From NCBI GenBank assembly GCA_963995525.1, contig OZ023206.1:48360733-48424732 (forward strand): DNA of 64,000 nt, given 5' to 3'. Source of the DNA: Escarpia spicata. Lineage: Eukaryota; Annelida; Polychaeta; Sabellida; Siboglinidae. Below are positions 44,375 through 56,149 of the stretch, piece after piece. The stretch's first letter is position 1; each line of letters begins with the position of its first letter. The position numbers and the translations under genes were made by a program. Under the pieces are notes generated by a model. It was not told where the DNA came from, made no database searches, and worked only from the letters and a program-made list of their open reading frames with translations.

Positions 44375-44887
44375 GTGTTTTCGAACCGGATTTCGTTGGA
44401 AATACAGACTACGGGACGAATTTCGTTTCGTGTTTACAATCTTCGAAAAATCAAAGATGGCTACGCCCATAACCATGGCATGGATGGACCGAAGACGGCG
44501 AAGTCGAACGATCTTGCTCGGTGTTTCAACGCATTGGCATTGGTGAACATGCAGTATATCGCAAGTGGGGACATCCTCAACGAACTTGTGAATGACTACT
44601 TTGTGACACACCCGATCGGCAATGATGACAATGATTCGGACTTGTCTGATTCGAGCGAGGACGACTTTGACCCGGAGCTGGCAGAGGAAGTGAACGGATC
44701 AGTCAATGGTGACAGTCAAACTGTTTATGATGACCCGAGGCGCAAGATGAGAACACAAACGCCTCTTTTCAGACCCAAACAACAACAGTTCTTTTTACAG
44801 CTAACCACATATTCATGGAAGAGTTTGCTACCTCTTGCGTGTTTATTAGTAATATACGTTTTTGCTAACAAATTACAACTTTTTTGA
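44375..44887 (+). CDS. Acidic ORF of unknown function, right arm (longer form)
   Basis: 170 codons, MFSNRISLEIQTTGRISFRV at the start, then the same MDGPKTAKSNDL..., acidic centre and C-terminal hydrophobic helix (SLLPLACLLVIYVFANKLQ) as the left copy. Whether the first 35 codons are real depends on a single-base difference between arms. No known domain. Confidence 0.4.
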   Translation: MFSNRISLEIQTTGRISFRVYNLRKIKDGYAHNHGMDGPKTAKSNDLARCFNALALVNMQYIASGDILNELVNDYFVTHPIGNDDNDSDLSDSSEDDFDPELAEEVNGSVNGDSQTVYDDPRRKMRTQTPLFRPKQQQFFLQLTTYSWKSLLPLACLLVIYVFANKLQLF

Positions 44888-45345
44888 TGGGTGCTCTCTT
44901 TAAATTATTAAACTTTAAAAGTAACCATAATTTGACAATAGTTTTAGTGTTCCAAAGCTGAGATACATAGTTACATTTTCTTCACTACATTGGACATGGT
45001 AATAGCACTGGATATTTTGATATAATATTAACACTGCAGCAAGATTTCATTTTGACATGAATTATGATGATTCCAGACACTACGAGTACTAATAATGTTT
45101 GATAGGTGCCCTTTTTAAAGTCTTGTAACTTTAAAAGTAGCCATCAGAATTTAATAATGATTTTTGTAAGCTATAGATAACAGACACAGCTACATCTGCT
45201 TCACTGGATTGTATATGGTTATAGCAGCAGATATTTTGTTATACCATCATGATGTTTCGTTTTCATGTGAATAATGATTCTCGACTTTAAACCTGAATTT
45301 TCTCCTGAATGAATTTTTCATACGGGCCCTCTTTAAATTATTGTA
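44887..45345 (+). repeat. ~220-bp tandem repeat, right arm
   Basis: Units begin near 44887, 45105 and 45325 (GGGTGCTCTCTTTAAATT, GGTGCCCTTTTTAAAGTC, GGGCCCTCTTTAAATTAT). Copies are strongly diverged. Confidence 0.6.
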
Positions 45346-45454
45346 ACTTTGGTTCTGGTGGGAATATTTGAATACAGTAAACTGTATTGGAAGTAAAAAT
45401 AGAGTTGCTTTCCATTTCTTGAATAAAAATACATATGTGACTGGTTTTTCTAGG

Positions 45455-45458
45455 CCGT

Positions 45459-45540
<82 letters not shown>
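45455..45540. repeat. (CA)n(TA)n microsatellite, right arm
   Basis: Mirror of 31152-31250, 21 bp shorter. Confidence 0.95.
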
Positions 45541-45733
45541 TCCGTACATATATGCTCTCGATACCTTTTTTATATTAATTTGGTCAATCCATCTACATGG
45601 ATATTACTGTGGATTGCCTGTGTGGTTAATGTATTAAAATATGATATGTGATCATCTATGATGGTCATGCAACATTTGCACCTGTATTAATGAGTATTAA
45701 TTTTGTATGAAATTTGACAACCTGTAGTCATGT

Positions 45734-45851
45734 CATTTTCTATAGAATATTCTATAAGATTTGTGTGTTGTCTACAGAATATTCTATACAAAAGCGCGCA
45801 ATTGCTATAGAATATTCTATAACATAATTTTCTATAGAATATTCTTTAAAC
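45734..45851. repeat. Four TATAGAATATTCTATAG palindromes, right arm
   Basis: Inverted counterpart of 30838-30955 with the same spacing; all four AGAATATTCT cores are preserved. Confidence 0.8.
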
Positions 45852-45889
45852 ATTTCATAGAATTGTTTGCTTAGGACTTGCATTTCGCA

Positions 45890-46427
45890 CAGGTGGATCC
45901 AGGGAGCCTGAGGGGACGTGTCCCCTAGACCACTGGAATTTGGCGTGTCCCTTGACCTTTCTTTGAATGTTCCCCCGATAGTGCACCCCTACACCTTTGG
46001 AATGTGTCCCGGTCTATGTTAGAAGAAGCTGAAGTTAAGTCGGCGCGACGGCGAAAACAAATTAACTGTACCCCATATATGTCAACATTCTCACGGAATG
46101 TATGAAGTAAATCAGTTGTTCGAAGCGTAAATCGTAATGTGCTCTTAATACGAAACCTAGCAATCGCAGGAACCACGAGAGCGTGGCGAATACTTCAACA
46201 AAACGACCCCTGCGTCATGGACTTGACAACATGGAGTAGACGCAGACAGAATAACGATTATGTGTACCCTCATATAAAAATAGCATAGCAAGACGAATAT
46301 AATTTGACAATTCAACTCTATCATGCCTAGGGCCTATCGGTAAACAAACAACGAGTATCTGCGAACACGTCATGATGCTTAAATACATGTAATGATGTAG
46401 TTTGTTTTCATACATTTAGTAAATATT
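45890..46427 (+). repeat. Dispersed repeat and block A, right arm
   Basis: Mirror of 30262-30800. Contains the 8565-type dispersed repeat (46130-46330) followed by block A (46330-46427: GGGCCTATCGGTAAACAAAC to GTAAATATT), which abuts the Gypsy 3' LTR directly. Confidence 0.7.
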
Positions 46428-46753
46428 TGTAACGGCATTGCTTGTATATAGCTGAACAATATACAAACAAAACGTCATTATCATATATGTTTATTACCCA
46501 CCTATCTAGCTACACGTGCGCACTAATCTAACCCTAGCCTAGACTGGTTCACTACTCTATACAACGGCAGCGCCCACTATTCTATACAACGGCAGCGTCC
46601 ACTACTCTATACAACGGCAGCGCCCACTATTCAATCTACCAAGTTACTATCCATGTGGGTATTGACTTGAGTTCAAAAGTTGATGCAATGCATCGAGTCC
46701 AAATACACCCCCCGGTGGGATCAGCTGGGGTATCTCATGACAGTCTCGTGACG
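46428..46753 (-). mobile_element. Gypsy 3' LTR, right arm
   Basis: TGTAACGGCATTGC to TCTCGTGACG on the plus strand; 326 bp because of three 25-bp units (CTCTATACAACGGCAGCGCCC) at about 46553-46630. Otherwise ~85-88% like the 5' LTR by eye, which implies an old insertion. Confidence 0.85.
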
Positions 46754-46769
46754 TCCCTTTTTATATTTT

Positions 46770-47162
46770 TTATTCAGAGTTTAGGGATTCATGTTTCATT
46801 AATAAGCCGTCGTGGTTATGCAGTCTCATGCGTCTTGCACATGGTTCGTCTCGCTTCAGCATATCGTTCGTTGTCGCTTGCGGCGTGTTCGCGCGATGAT
46901 ATGGCGATATCGGAATGTTAACAACAGCTGGTTGTCGTTGACCGGTCGGGTTGGAGATCGGTGCTGGAGGCTTGGACACTCCCTCGCCTGGGGTCAGGTC
47001 ATCAGCTGCAGTCCCGAAGGGCGCCAACTCTTGGTTGCCCTGAACTGCTGTCTGTTGCGCCGATATATATGACCGACGAACTCGATGCCGTATTGTACAA
47101 GACATCGCAGCTAGGTGTCCTCCCTACTTCGTTCAGGATTCTCCCTAGTCAGGACTAGCGAA
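46770..47162 (-). pseudogene. Gypsy pol C-terminal tail, right arm
   Basis: Mirror of 29527-29919 with YRRNRQQFRATKSW in one frame and the Pro-rich tail in another. Ends 16 bp before the 3' LTR, as expected of a pol terminus. Confidence 0.7.
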
Positions 47163-47173
47163 GTCTCACACTA

Positions 47174-47846
47174 AAAATGGCAGAAGTTCAGACTCGACCT
47201 ATACCATAGGCTTTTATTGCACACCGTACAGCAGCATGACCTCTAGCAACACAAAAAGAGATCTCCCCAACTCTATAGTTCTGTCTCCTTTTATACCGTC
47301 TACAGATAATCATCTATGTCCCACGGACATCAATGTCCCACATTACTCAACAATCAACACGCTGGCGGACAAGCAGTTATCTGACATACAACACTACTGA
47401 CAAACAATGATCTCCTGCAATGAAATATGTGCAACCTTAACTGATTAAGGTGCCAATTGTCCGGCAGCTATTAATTGGGAGCACTAATCCGGGCGGAACT
47501 AAAATGCTTTAATTTGTAGTATCTACTGACTGTAATTATTCAAACCGGCTATCCCGGCAATCATTTTACAGCTGACCGCTCAATGTTTCCCTAGCCACCA
47601 ACTGATATATTAATCGTTGACTCTTCGCTTCTCTACTGTCAGTGTTTATTCAGATCGGCTATCCCGACAATCTTTATGGAAGCAAGCTATTTCCCAATCT
47701 CGCTCAGTGTTTCCCTAGCCACGTACGATATTCTATGAATAAGTTTCTACCAACTATTCCAATTATAACACCGGTGCCATTCGGTCTAAACATGATCGAC
47801 CTTTACATCCCTCCCGCACTTACCAGTTGAGACCCCGACTCAACTA
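47174..47846 (-). mobile_element. Putative solo LTR or LTR-like insertion, right arm
   Basis: Mirror of 28840-29515 with the same TATA (CTCCTTTTATACC on the plus strand, near 47286) and polyadenylation signal (GGCTTTTATTGC, near 47211). Confidence 0.45.
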
Positions 47847-48332
47847 CAATAAATCAACAGACATAAAGGAAGATCATTGCTAACATAACAGACAATATCA
47901 TGACACGTAGCAGACAAAGCATATACCGCGGTGTAAACATTTACCGTAAACATCTAAATCCAGCCATATGTGCCATGGAGTGTTATATATGCTAGTAACA
48001 TCGCAAGTAATTAATATGACAACATCAACACGGATTTAGGTTACGCAAAACCAACATAGCGTACAAAATGGCAACTACTGCCTTCCTGGAAATGCACGAT
48101 AGCATAGCGGCAACATCGAGAGGTTAAAGAACACTGATCAATTTACGAACGTTCACAGGAACAACATACAATACAGTCTTGTAGGTATAGAACGTACAGC
48201 TAACCTAAACCCAATGTTACAACATCCACACAAATATTAAAATGCCAACACCGTTAGTTAAAGGTGCATTAAGTACCAAGACCCACGTCTAAGAAAGACG
48301 TAGTCGTAGTGGAGACTGACCTTCACTGATCT

Positions 48333-49160
48333 GCGTCTGACACAGCTTTACTATCCGACACACAAGAAGGATTACATAAACTGATAACTACTGTTAAAGA
48401 GCACAGCGAGATTAAAGGATTGAAACTAAACGTAAAGATGACTAAGATTATGGATGTGAACGGATGTCGAGAACCATCAGAAGTCACAGTAGATGGCGAG
48501 GGAATAGAATGAGTGGAAAGTTTTGAATATCTGGGGTCACTGATAGAAGCGGATGGAGATGGGACGAAAGAGATCAAGTGGAGGTTTGTAATGGCGAGTA
48601 AAAGTTGACGGAGATGAAGAAGCTGTGGAAAGCAACGAACAAAGGTATGAAACTACGAATTATCCGAGTCTGCATATTTCCAACGGCTACGTATGGATGC
48701 GAAACCCGGACTCTTAATAAGAACATTACTAAACATATACACGCATTTAAAAACAAGTGTTATACAACGATATTACGAGTTTGGTGGACTGAACGAAGAA
48801 CTAACGAATCCATCGCAGATGAGCTTGGTGTTATACCCGGGACTTCATTGACCTTTGTAAAGAAACTAAAACTAAGTTTTTTCGGCCATGCGAAACAGCA
48901 TCATTGTCTAGAGATACTAATAATGGAAGGAAAAGTGGAAGGCAGCAGAAGCAGAGTAAGACCTAGGAGACAATGGGAGAAGGACATAGAGGAGTGGATG
49001 GGAGCAGACGTATGGCGAGTGGGGAGACTGGCAAACGAAATAGTTGTCTATAGACAATCCATCAAGGCTGCAACGTGCGGAAATGGATACGTAAACCCAG
49101 CAACAACAGACTGTATTTTGTTGGCAACAGCAGTATGGCGTGCTGGTCCGGCGTGACATT
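48333..49160 (+). pseudogene. RTE-like LINE C-terminal remnant, right arm
   Basis: Plus strand. Begins inside the RT just after the YADD motif (LLSD.QEGLHKLITTVKEHS), then the open 183-codon C-terminal part MTEMKKLWKATNKGMKLRII, YGCETRTLNKNITKHI, FFGHAKQHHCLEI, RPRRQWEKDIEEWMG. The 5' three quarters are missing because of the 4.05-kb deletion. Confidence 0.88.
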
Positions 49161-50567
49161 GGATTCAGTGGATCACATCTATCCAGTTTGACCTTCTTGA
49201 GCAAAGATTTAGCTGTTTTCACAGCGTTCTCAGCTTTCGCAATGATTTGCGGGTAGTGCGTGCTGTTTGATGTTCTGTGCGCAAATTCCTGTGATCGATA
49301 TTGTGAAGTGTTCTCGCTGATCAAAATCTAAGGAACCCCGTGACGCACGAAATATGGCGGCAAAGCATTGATAACAGCCTCTACCATGGTTTTCTTCAGT
49401 TCATTGATCTCGAAGACGTTACTGTAGTAGTTTACCAGTATGACATAATGTTGTCCGTCGAGCTCAAACTAGTCCGTCGCAACCTTTAACCATGGCAGAT
49501 TGGGGAACTCGTGCGTTTGCAACTTCTCGCGTCACTGTTCCGGTCGACGTGCGTTGTAATGCTGAAGTGGTTCATACAGGGCCAATAGACGAACTCGCGC
49601 GCCCTGCGCAGGCGTCCTTCTACAACAATGTGTCATGGTGTATTAGTTTCACTAGTCTCGCTCCCATCCTACGGTAGATTATTAGCATGTCGCCCTTGAA
49701 AATCATGCCATCTTAAACAAACAGTTCGTCTTTGAACTGGAAGTACGGCTTTAGTACTTAACTGCCGGTACTCTCGGCTGGCCACCCTGTCTTGATTGCC
49801 TTTTCGAGTTCCCGCAACACTGTGCCGTCCTTGGTGGCGTGCTGCAGCTCGATCATTTTATGTTCAGGCTGCATGATGATGACACTGAATATAATTATTC
49901 TCTTCCGAGTCGTCAACTTTATTGACATCGGTATGAGTACATCGTTTGGCTTTAGTGTTGTAAGCTCGGCTCAACGTAACGGTCACATACATTTCTAATC
50001 TTTTCTTGTACCTCTCCTCTAGTGGTTATTGCTGCAGTCGCAGTCTCATACGTTGCAGGCGCTTCGGTGCCATGTGAATTTATCTCTTGAAGATACTTTC
50101 TAGCAGCTGGTGGACTGATTCCACGTGAACTACATCCTGTCCGTAGATGTATTCGTTGAACCCCGCTAACATGGGAACACCATGGCCAACAGTTCTTTAT
50201 CGATCTGTGCGTAATTGTGGTCGGAGTCCATCATGTCTCTGCTTGCTAACATATCGGCTGTTCGTCCTGCATGAGCGCAGCTCCCAGCCCCGTCTGCGAC
50301 GCGTCTGCGTTGTTAGGTCTTTATTCACGTCGCAGTAATGCAGCACTGGGGCGTTACTGAGCTTGTCGTGTATCGCACGCACCGCGTTGGTGTGGAATTC
50401 GTTCAATGTGAATTCGTTTTCCTTGCGTATGAGTTCATGCAACGGGGCTGAGAGGTCGGTCAATCCCTTTGCAAACTTGCCTAGGTACTGTACGGTGCCA
50501 ATTAGGCGGCGTACTCCTTTGACGTCGGTGGGCATTGGCATGTCGAGTGTTATCTTTACCGTACCTA
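49161..50567 (-). pseudogene. Ty3/Gypsy pol (RT end, RNase H, integrase), right arm
   Basis: Mirror of 22036-23475. Same motifs: MPMPTDVKGVRRLIGTVQYL, APKRLQRMRLRLQ, EVVYWPCMNH, LP..KVATD(.)FELDGQHY and HYPQIIAKAENAVKTAK. Integrase Asp and Glu positions are recognisable, but the frame is broken in several places. Confidence 0.9.
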
Positions 50568-52999
50568 TCACAACTACAGTCCCATCAAAGAGAATAATGA
50601 ATGTACGTAAGTTGAAAATTATCAACCATCAGAAAATCAGCCATGACATTACTTGCTCTGATCTGACTGGTCAGCAAGCCAGCGAATCGGCAGCAGCAGC
50701 ATTTTCTCGTTACAACAACACTTTGTTGTCAATATTCGACCAACATGCTCCTGCTAGAGAGTGCACCATCACCGTGAAAAACAACGTGCCATGGTACAAC
50801 GCGGACATCATAGTTGCAAAAGCTAAACATAAGCGGCTTGAACATAAATACAGAAGGACACAATTAGCAGTGCACCGAGACATGTATGTACAACAAAGAA
50901 ACACAGTTAACAACATGAGCCCTGAAGCGAAAAATCCATTACGAGAAAACAATGTCGGACGTCCGGAACCAAGCGCAATTCTACAACATCGCAAACTAGC
51001 TGCTGCATCGGGGTAACACAGCAACACTGCCAACCTACGAATGTGCCGAATCGCTCGCCAACGACTTTGCACACTATTTTGAGGATAACATCCTGTGTAT
51101 TCGCACCACACTACAAGCGCCAGATGTCCATGGTGTGAGTACCGACTTTGTGAGCACAAATCACTCTGTCACAGACTGTCGTCGCTCTACTTTCGTGCCT
51201 GTCACACAAGAAGAAACCGCGCAACTACTGAGCAAGTCATCATCGAAGACTTGCAAACTTGACACGATGCCTTCAAACTTGGTAAAAGAGTGCTCTGATG
51301 TCAAGACAAAGCCTAGTATGAACATCATCAACAAGTGTTTGCTGGAAGGAATGCCTGATGAAATGAAAGTTGCTGTCATCACACCCATATTGAAAAAGGC
51401 AAGTCTTGATAGTGACATCTTGAAAAGCTATCGGCCTATTTATAACATGTGCTTTTTATCAAAGTTAGTCGAGATGATTGTGGCAAACCGGTTGAATGCA
51501 CACATGCGTGAAAACAACCTGTATATGTCGTTGCAATCAGCGTACCGACAGGACTGTAGTACTGAAACTGCGCTTCTGCATATGCATGACAATGTGATTC
51601 GGTACATGGACGAACGCAAAGGTGTGGTGCTGCTGCTAATTGATCTGAGCGCAGCATTTGATACAATTGACCATGCCATTCTTTTAAACACACTGAGCAA
51701 CATCATCGGCGTCGACGATCACTGTTTGTCATGGTTCGCTGCCTACCTACAACACAAACAATACACGGTGTTGATTGCCGGTGAGCAGTTTAAACCTCAC
51801 AGACTGACTTGCGGTGTCCCGCAGGGGTCAGTTCTTGGACCATTCCTGTTCACTATATATATACGACTCCTCTCGCGTCGCTACTCAGCCACCACGGCAT
51901 GGCTTACCATCTAAATGCAGATGACATCCAACTTTTACAAGAATTTAGCCTGAGCGATAAAATGTCACCCGACATTGCCATCAAGATCATTCTTCAATGG
52001 ATGAAAACCAACATGCTAAAACTCAATGATGACAAAACGGAGATCATTATCGTCCAACCGAAATCAGCAACCGAAAATGTTCTTCCTGATGGTGTAACTA
52101 TCGGAAACGTTCGCGTGTTACCCAACATTTGGTTGTGATCTTTGATTCTAATATGTCCCTTGAGCGACACGTAACTAACATTTGTAGAAATGCGTATTAC
52201 CACCTCCATAGTCGATATTTAGACAAAGAACACACAACACAACTTGTGCATGCGCTAGTCATTAAGCGAATTGACTGCTGCAATAATCTTCTTAAAGGAT
52301 TGCCAGCGACAGTAATTGAGAAACTACATCGTGTCCAAAATGCATGTGCTCGTATCATAACGATGCGTTCGAAACGAGACCACGTCACGCCCATGCTCTT
52401 TGAGCTGCACTGGCAACCTGTGAAGAGTCGCATTATTTTCAAGACCCTACTTCTCATTTTCAAATGCCTTCATGGGCTCGCACTTCCATATCTATCAGCA
52501 CTTCTCTATCCGTATCGCCCAACACGCTGTCTACGCTCCTCCGATCAGCTACTCCTTAAACAACCCACTACCCGAAATAAAATCGGCGTACAAGCATTCT
52601 CTTTTGCAGCTCCAAAAGCATGAAATCAACTATCACTTACAGTGCGCCAATGCACTAGTGTCAATCAATTTAAAGTGGCACTGAATACGCATCTTTTCAC
52701 AAATTATTTGAACCTTCGATGATCGATGATCATCATTATTTAGACCTTTATTTTAATTTATTTAGTATTATAATTAATATATTTTATTGTTTTAATGGTT
52801 TGCATAATTGTGTTTATTTATATATTTTAAGACAGTATAGTGGATTTTACTTAGTACTAATGATTGCATAGTATTTTTAAACTATATATCGCATGATGTT
52901 ATTTATTTATTTATTTGCATTAACCACTGTAAAGCGCCCCAGAACAATTATTTGGATGGGGCGCTATATAAGAAATAAATTATTATTATTATTATTATT
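50568..52999 (+). mobile_element. L2-like LINE, 5'-truncated, complete 3' end (right copy)
   Basis: Plus strand. EN-RT linker (DQHAPARECTITVKNNVPWY), RT motif A LIDLSAAFDTIDHAI, motif B GVPQGSVLGPFLFTIY, then after a frameshift the palm motif C as NADDIQLLQEFS (YADD to NADD), thumb/C-terminal KRIDCCNNLLKGLPATVIEK, RVQNACARIITM, LHWQPVKSRIIFK and AFSFAAPKA. The 3' UTR ends GGCGCTATATAAG then (ATT)n at 52980-52999, the classic L2-type tail. The apurinic endonuclease domain is missing. It interrupts Gypsy RT in antisense. The palindrome boundary at 51,866 lies between motif B and motif C. Confidence 0.92.
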
Positions 53000-54600
53000 C
53001 GGGTCAGGTTTTATGCCCTCGTCTGTCAGCAGACATCCGATGAAGTTGACTTCATGTAGATGGTAGCGTACCTTTTCCGCGTTGAGAACTATGTTTCTCT
53101 CATGACATCTCTCGAGAAATGCGTGAAAAGAGGAAGTCGGCTTGATTCCTCATCTAATTATTCCTGTCAAAACCCGTGTCTGGTGCCCACAACAGTGAAG
53201 ACCAATCCCTGGAAAACGTTCGCATACTGGTGGTGTATATCGGCTTTGCCAAAGCAAGACTCCTTCACTGCCTGCTTTGCACCAATTGTGTTTAAGCTCG
53301 GGGGCTACAGCGAGTCTTCAAACGGTCGAATGGTGTCCACACTAACACACTTGAGCGAACCGATGTCAACGCATGCCTTACGGCTTAGAAGTGGTTGATA
53401 ATGTTTACCGGTCATCACTTTAAAATGCAGATTGTGTTACGGCCGTTTCTGTGGACTTGAAGTTTTGTGATCGCCGTCACTTTATATTTATTTCCTCCAT
53501 ACACAGTGTCTGAGACTCGTGTAAGATTCTGAAAGTTAGTGTCTCCTGTAGCTAACTTGTAGTCACTCAGCGACAGGATATTACACTGTGATCCGAACAT
53601 TATAACTGTACTTTGTGCGACCCGATCCCAAGTGTTACGTAACCAGCACCCGTCTGCCGTCCGTCCACACGGATAACCAACTGTCGCATAGCCGAACCTT
53701 TCAGACTAATCACACCATATTCTTCATTTCCGACAGTTTTAACGTATCTTATGTTGACTCTGAAGTTGCGACACTTCGCGGCGAAATTATTCAAACCCTG
53801 ACAGGTTCTGCATTTCTGGCATGAAGCTGGCCATTTGCCTCTGTCGTGTTTTGCCGCAAAACGAACGATTCACAACAGTACCTGTTTTTGCGTGTGATCT
53901 TTCTCGAGGTCTTGCGCGTTCTGCCTCGTTGCCACGCTTTCCAAATCGTATCGTTCTTGTGCGTTTTCTCATCACGTGTATCTCCATTTCATCGTTGGAA
54001 CTACATGCCTTAGCTCGTTCACCTTTCACTTCTGATCAAGCCTAAGGCTTTCTTCAGCGTTACGTCGCGTTGCTCGAGTAGTTTATCGATTAGTTTATCT
54101 TGTCCAGAACAATCCATGATCACAGTAAATCTCATCCGTCGTGATCACATCAAACGCACAGTTTGTTCCGATCCTACGCAACTCGTTGTACCACGTCATA
54201 ACATCTTCACCGGCCCGCTGTTTCCGTGAATGAAGTGCACGTGGCTCATTCGGTACATTTACCCTGGACCTACAGTAATTGCCATACATTTGTGGCACTG
54301 GCGCAACTTTGTACCGATCCTCATCATCAATCTACAGGTGATTTTGTCAGATGTCCTTCGCATCTTCACAACAACGTACACCCTCGTTTCCGTTCTATGT
54401 TTTCGTCCAGGTCCGTGGCAACTTCATATTCGATCCAGGCGCTTTTCCATTGACGCTAATAATTCGTGGCGGTTACTGCGTCGATTTGCTGCTGCTGCGG
54501 CGGCGGCGGTGGCGGCGGCGATGGTATACTTATACTATTGTGCGTATTCACATTACGATTAAGAAGAGGCGATGGCGGTGGCTTAGCTATGACCGGATCC
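53000..54600 (-). pseudogene. Ty3/Gypsy gag, protease and N-terminal RT
   Basis: Minus strand. Gag: YxRQWKSAWIEYEVATDLDE near 54,440 then NEPRALHSRKQRAGEDVMTW and YNELRRIGTNCAFDVITTDEI (54095-54298). Nucleocapsid knuckle: FCGKTRQRQ..F..EMQNLSGF then NNFAAKCR (about 53880-53770). Protease region: ISLKGSAMRQLVIRVDGRQT, then CNILSLSDYKLATGD; the catalytic DTG is not recognisable. RT: FLERC/FSRDVMRET and HEVNFIGCLLTDEGIKPDP (about 53110-53010), which joins in sense to the MPMPTDV block across the LINE. A large part of RT between is missing. Confidence 0.82.
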
Positions 54601-54712
54601 TCACTTAACGGAGTCTAGCTGATATGTTATTAGGCACAGTTTCCACAATCCCGCTAAGCTTGTAGTTAAGCAATCTAGAATACGTAATCCAGTCAACACG
54701 TAAAGATAGGTC

Positions 54713-54726
54713 ACTTCCTGACACCA
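54713..54726 (-). promoter_or_regulatory. Gypsy primer-binding site
   Basis: TGGTGTCAGGAAGT directly follows the 5' LTR end (GCCGTTACA) on the minus strand. TGGTGTCAG at this position is the common tRNA primer site of invertebrate Gypsy elements. Confidence 0.75.
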
Positions 54727-54974
54727 TGTAACGGCATTGTTTGCACATATCTGAATAATATACAAAAAAAATATCATGATCTTACATGTTTATCACGCAG
54801 CTATCTAGCTACACGTGCGCACTGATCCAACCCTAGCCTTGTTCACTACTCTAAACAACAGCAGAGCCCACAACTCTATATACTAATTTACTGTCCATGC
54901 GTGTACTGCCTCGAGTCCAAATATAACCCTCCCGCTAGGGATCAGCTTGGGCATCTCATGACAATCTCGTGACA
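54727..54974 (-). mobile_element. Gypsy 5' LTR
   Basis: 248 bp, TGTCACGAGATTGTC to GCCGTTACA on the minus strand (TG...CA ends). Similar to the 3' LTR throughout except for the absence of the 25-bp triplication and scattered changes. Confidence 0.88.
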
Positions 54975-55070
54975 CTGGGGCCTATCGGTGAACAAACAAC
55001 GAGTATCTGCGACCATGTCATCATGCTGAAATACATGTAATAATGTAGTTTGCAGTTTTGTAAATATTAC
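54975..55070 (+). repeat. Block B, direct copy of the block flanking the 3' LTR
   Basis: GGGGCCTATCGGTGAACAAAC, AACGAGTATCTGCGA, AAATACATGTAAT and ATGTAGTTTG, then GTAAATATT, match block A (46330-46427) at ~88-90% by eye. Block A is immediately outside one LTR and block B immediately outside the other. Confidence 0.85.
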
Positions 55071-56149
55071 TGTCACGACTGACAATTAACTACCAAGGCA
55101 TAATTTTTTGGAAGTGATAATTATTTTGAAACTATTTGGTAGCTCGTTTCTACTGTTAAACCCAGGCCCCTATGACATACTTTTCTGGCTGCACCTAACG
55201 TGGAATCTTTTAAGCATTATCAGTCAAACATTGATAGCTAAACAAGCTACCACATATTCGTTCTATTCGTTACGTAAGGCGCACCCGGACACCCCCATCT
55301 CCGCGTAAAGCATCGTCACGTCGACCCGTAGATCTACACCACAATACCCAAAGTGTGAGATAGGCTATACGGTTGACCGCAACGGTGTTGCTAATTAATG
55401 GCGTATATGTCTTATTATATTGTAGACAATTCTACGTCCAGCTACCTTTTAATAGGGTCGATCGGATTGCAGAAAACACAACTTTATTCTGGTGGGCCTA
55501 TGCATTAACAATTAGCCGGCTTGACAACCTTGTCCAGGAATCGTGTGCATACAGTAAGATATGAGAAATGAGGCAATTCATGTCACATCATCCACAAACG
55601 TTATGAGGCGTCACACAGACAAAACAAAAAATTATTGGGGGACGTCGGATTCACAGTGATGGCAATAGTCCGTTGGACCTTCGGCCCAAAGGACAAAAAA
55701 GGTAGGCAGGGACCACATACAAAATTAATGGAATCAGTAGATGTGCACAACCAGTACTGTTTTGGATGCAACATTCAAACACCAGCAGAAATTGAACCTG
55801 CCACACATTACTGGACTACAATGAACTCCACTGCTCTGATACGTGGTAACATTGCATGAATTACAACATAGAAAATAACAGTAATCTATTTCAAATAAGC
55901 TAATTTTGTTAGATAAATGTTATACATTACATGCCATTTAATTTCTGAAAATCCTTACATTATTGGTTCATACAATACAGCTGTACATATAAAACTAAAA
56001 ATGAGTGCTTGTAAATAATGTAATGAACATTTTCAATAAATGATGTCATTAAAACTATAATATTATTACTTATATGAAGAATGTTATGCTGTGTAGCTAG
56101 CAAACAAACCAAGCTGGTGGAAAGAGGAAATTGAAGAGCTCTACTCAAC
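55071..56149. other. Unassigned stretch
   Basis: Short frames at 55373-55564 and 55635-55859 have no recognised domain or splice support. No repeats seen. Confidence 0.4.

Larger units (their letters stand above)
20770..51866. repeat. Giant imperfect palindrome (inverted repeat, ~31 kb)
   Basis: Positions pair as left + right = 72,636 in the outer part, about 76,689-76,710 in the middle and 76,629 near the centre; the steps are indels. More than a dozen independent pairs fit, for example 21501/51135, 22273/50363, 24031/48605, 29584/47105, 33209/43500, 34798/41911 and 36890/39739. The outer limits are set by where TCGTATATATATAGTGAAC stops matching. Arms are ~17.4 kb (left) and ~13.4 kb (right) around a 346-bp spacer. 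Arms differ by point changes, so a simple read-folding artefact is unlikely. Confidence 0.97.
46428..54974 (-). mobile_element. Complete but broken Ty3/Gypsy LTR retrotransposon with nested insertions
   Basis: Minus strand, in order: 5' LTR (54974-54727), PBS, gag, protease, RT, [L2-like LINE], RNase H, integrase, [RTE-like LINE remnant], [LTR-like insertion], pol tail, polypurine tract, 3' LTR (46753-46428). Order of domains RT-RNase H-integrase is diagnostic of Ty3/Gypsy. All frames are interrupted, so it is not autonomous. No env-like ORF is seen. The palindrome boundary (51,866) falls inside the LINE inside this element. Confidence 0.9.

Noticed and set aside
20770..51866. Palindrome as a pure sequencing or assembly fold-back artefact
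   Set aside because: Arms differ by many single-base changes, microsatellite length, minisatellite structure and a 4-kb gap. Not fully excluded without reads.
53060..53398. 112-codon plus-strand ORF
   Set aside because: It is the shadow of Gypsy RT remnants on the minus strand.
55635..55859. 74-codon ORF
   Set aside because: No recognised motif, no splice or repeat context; length is within chance expectation.
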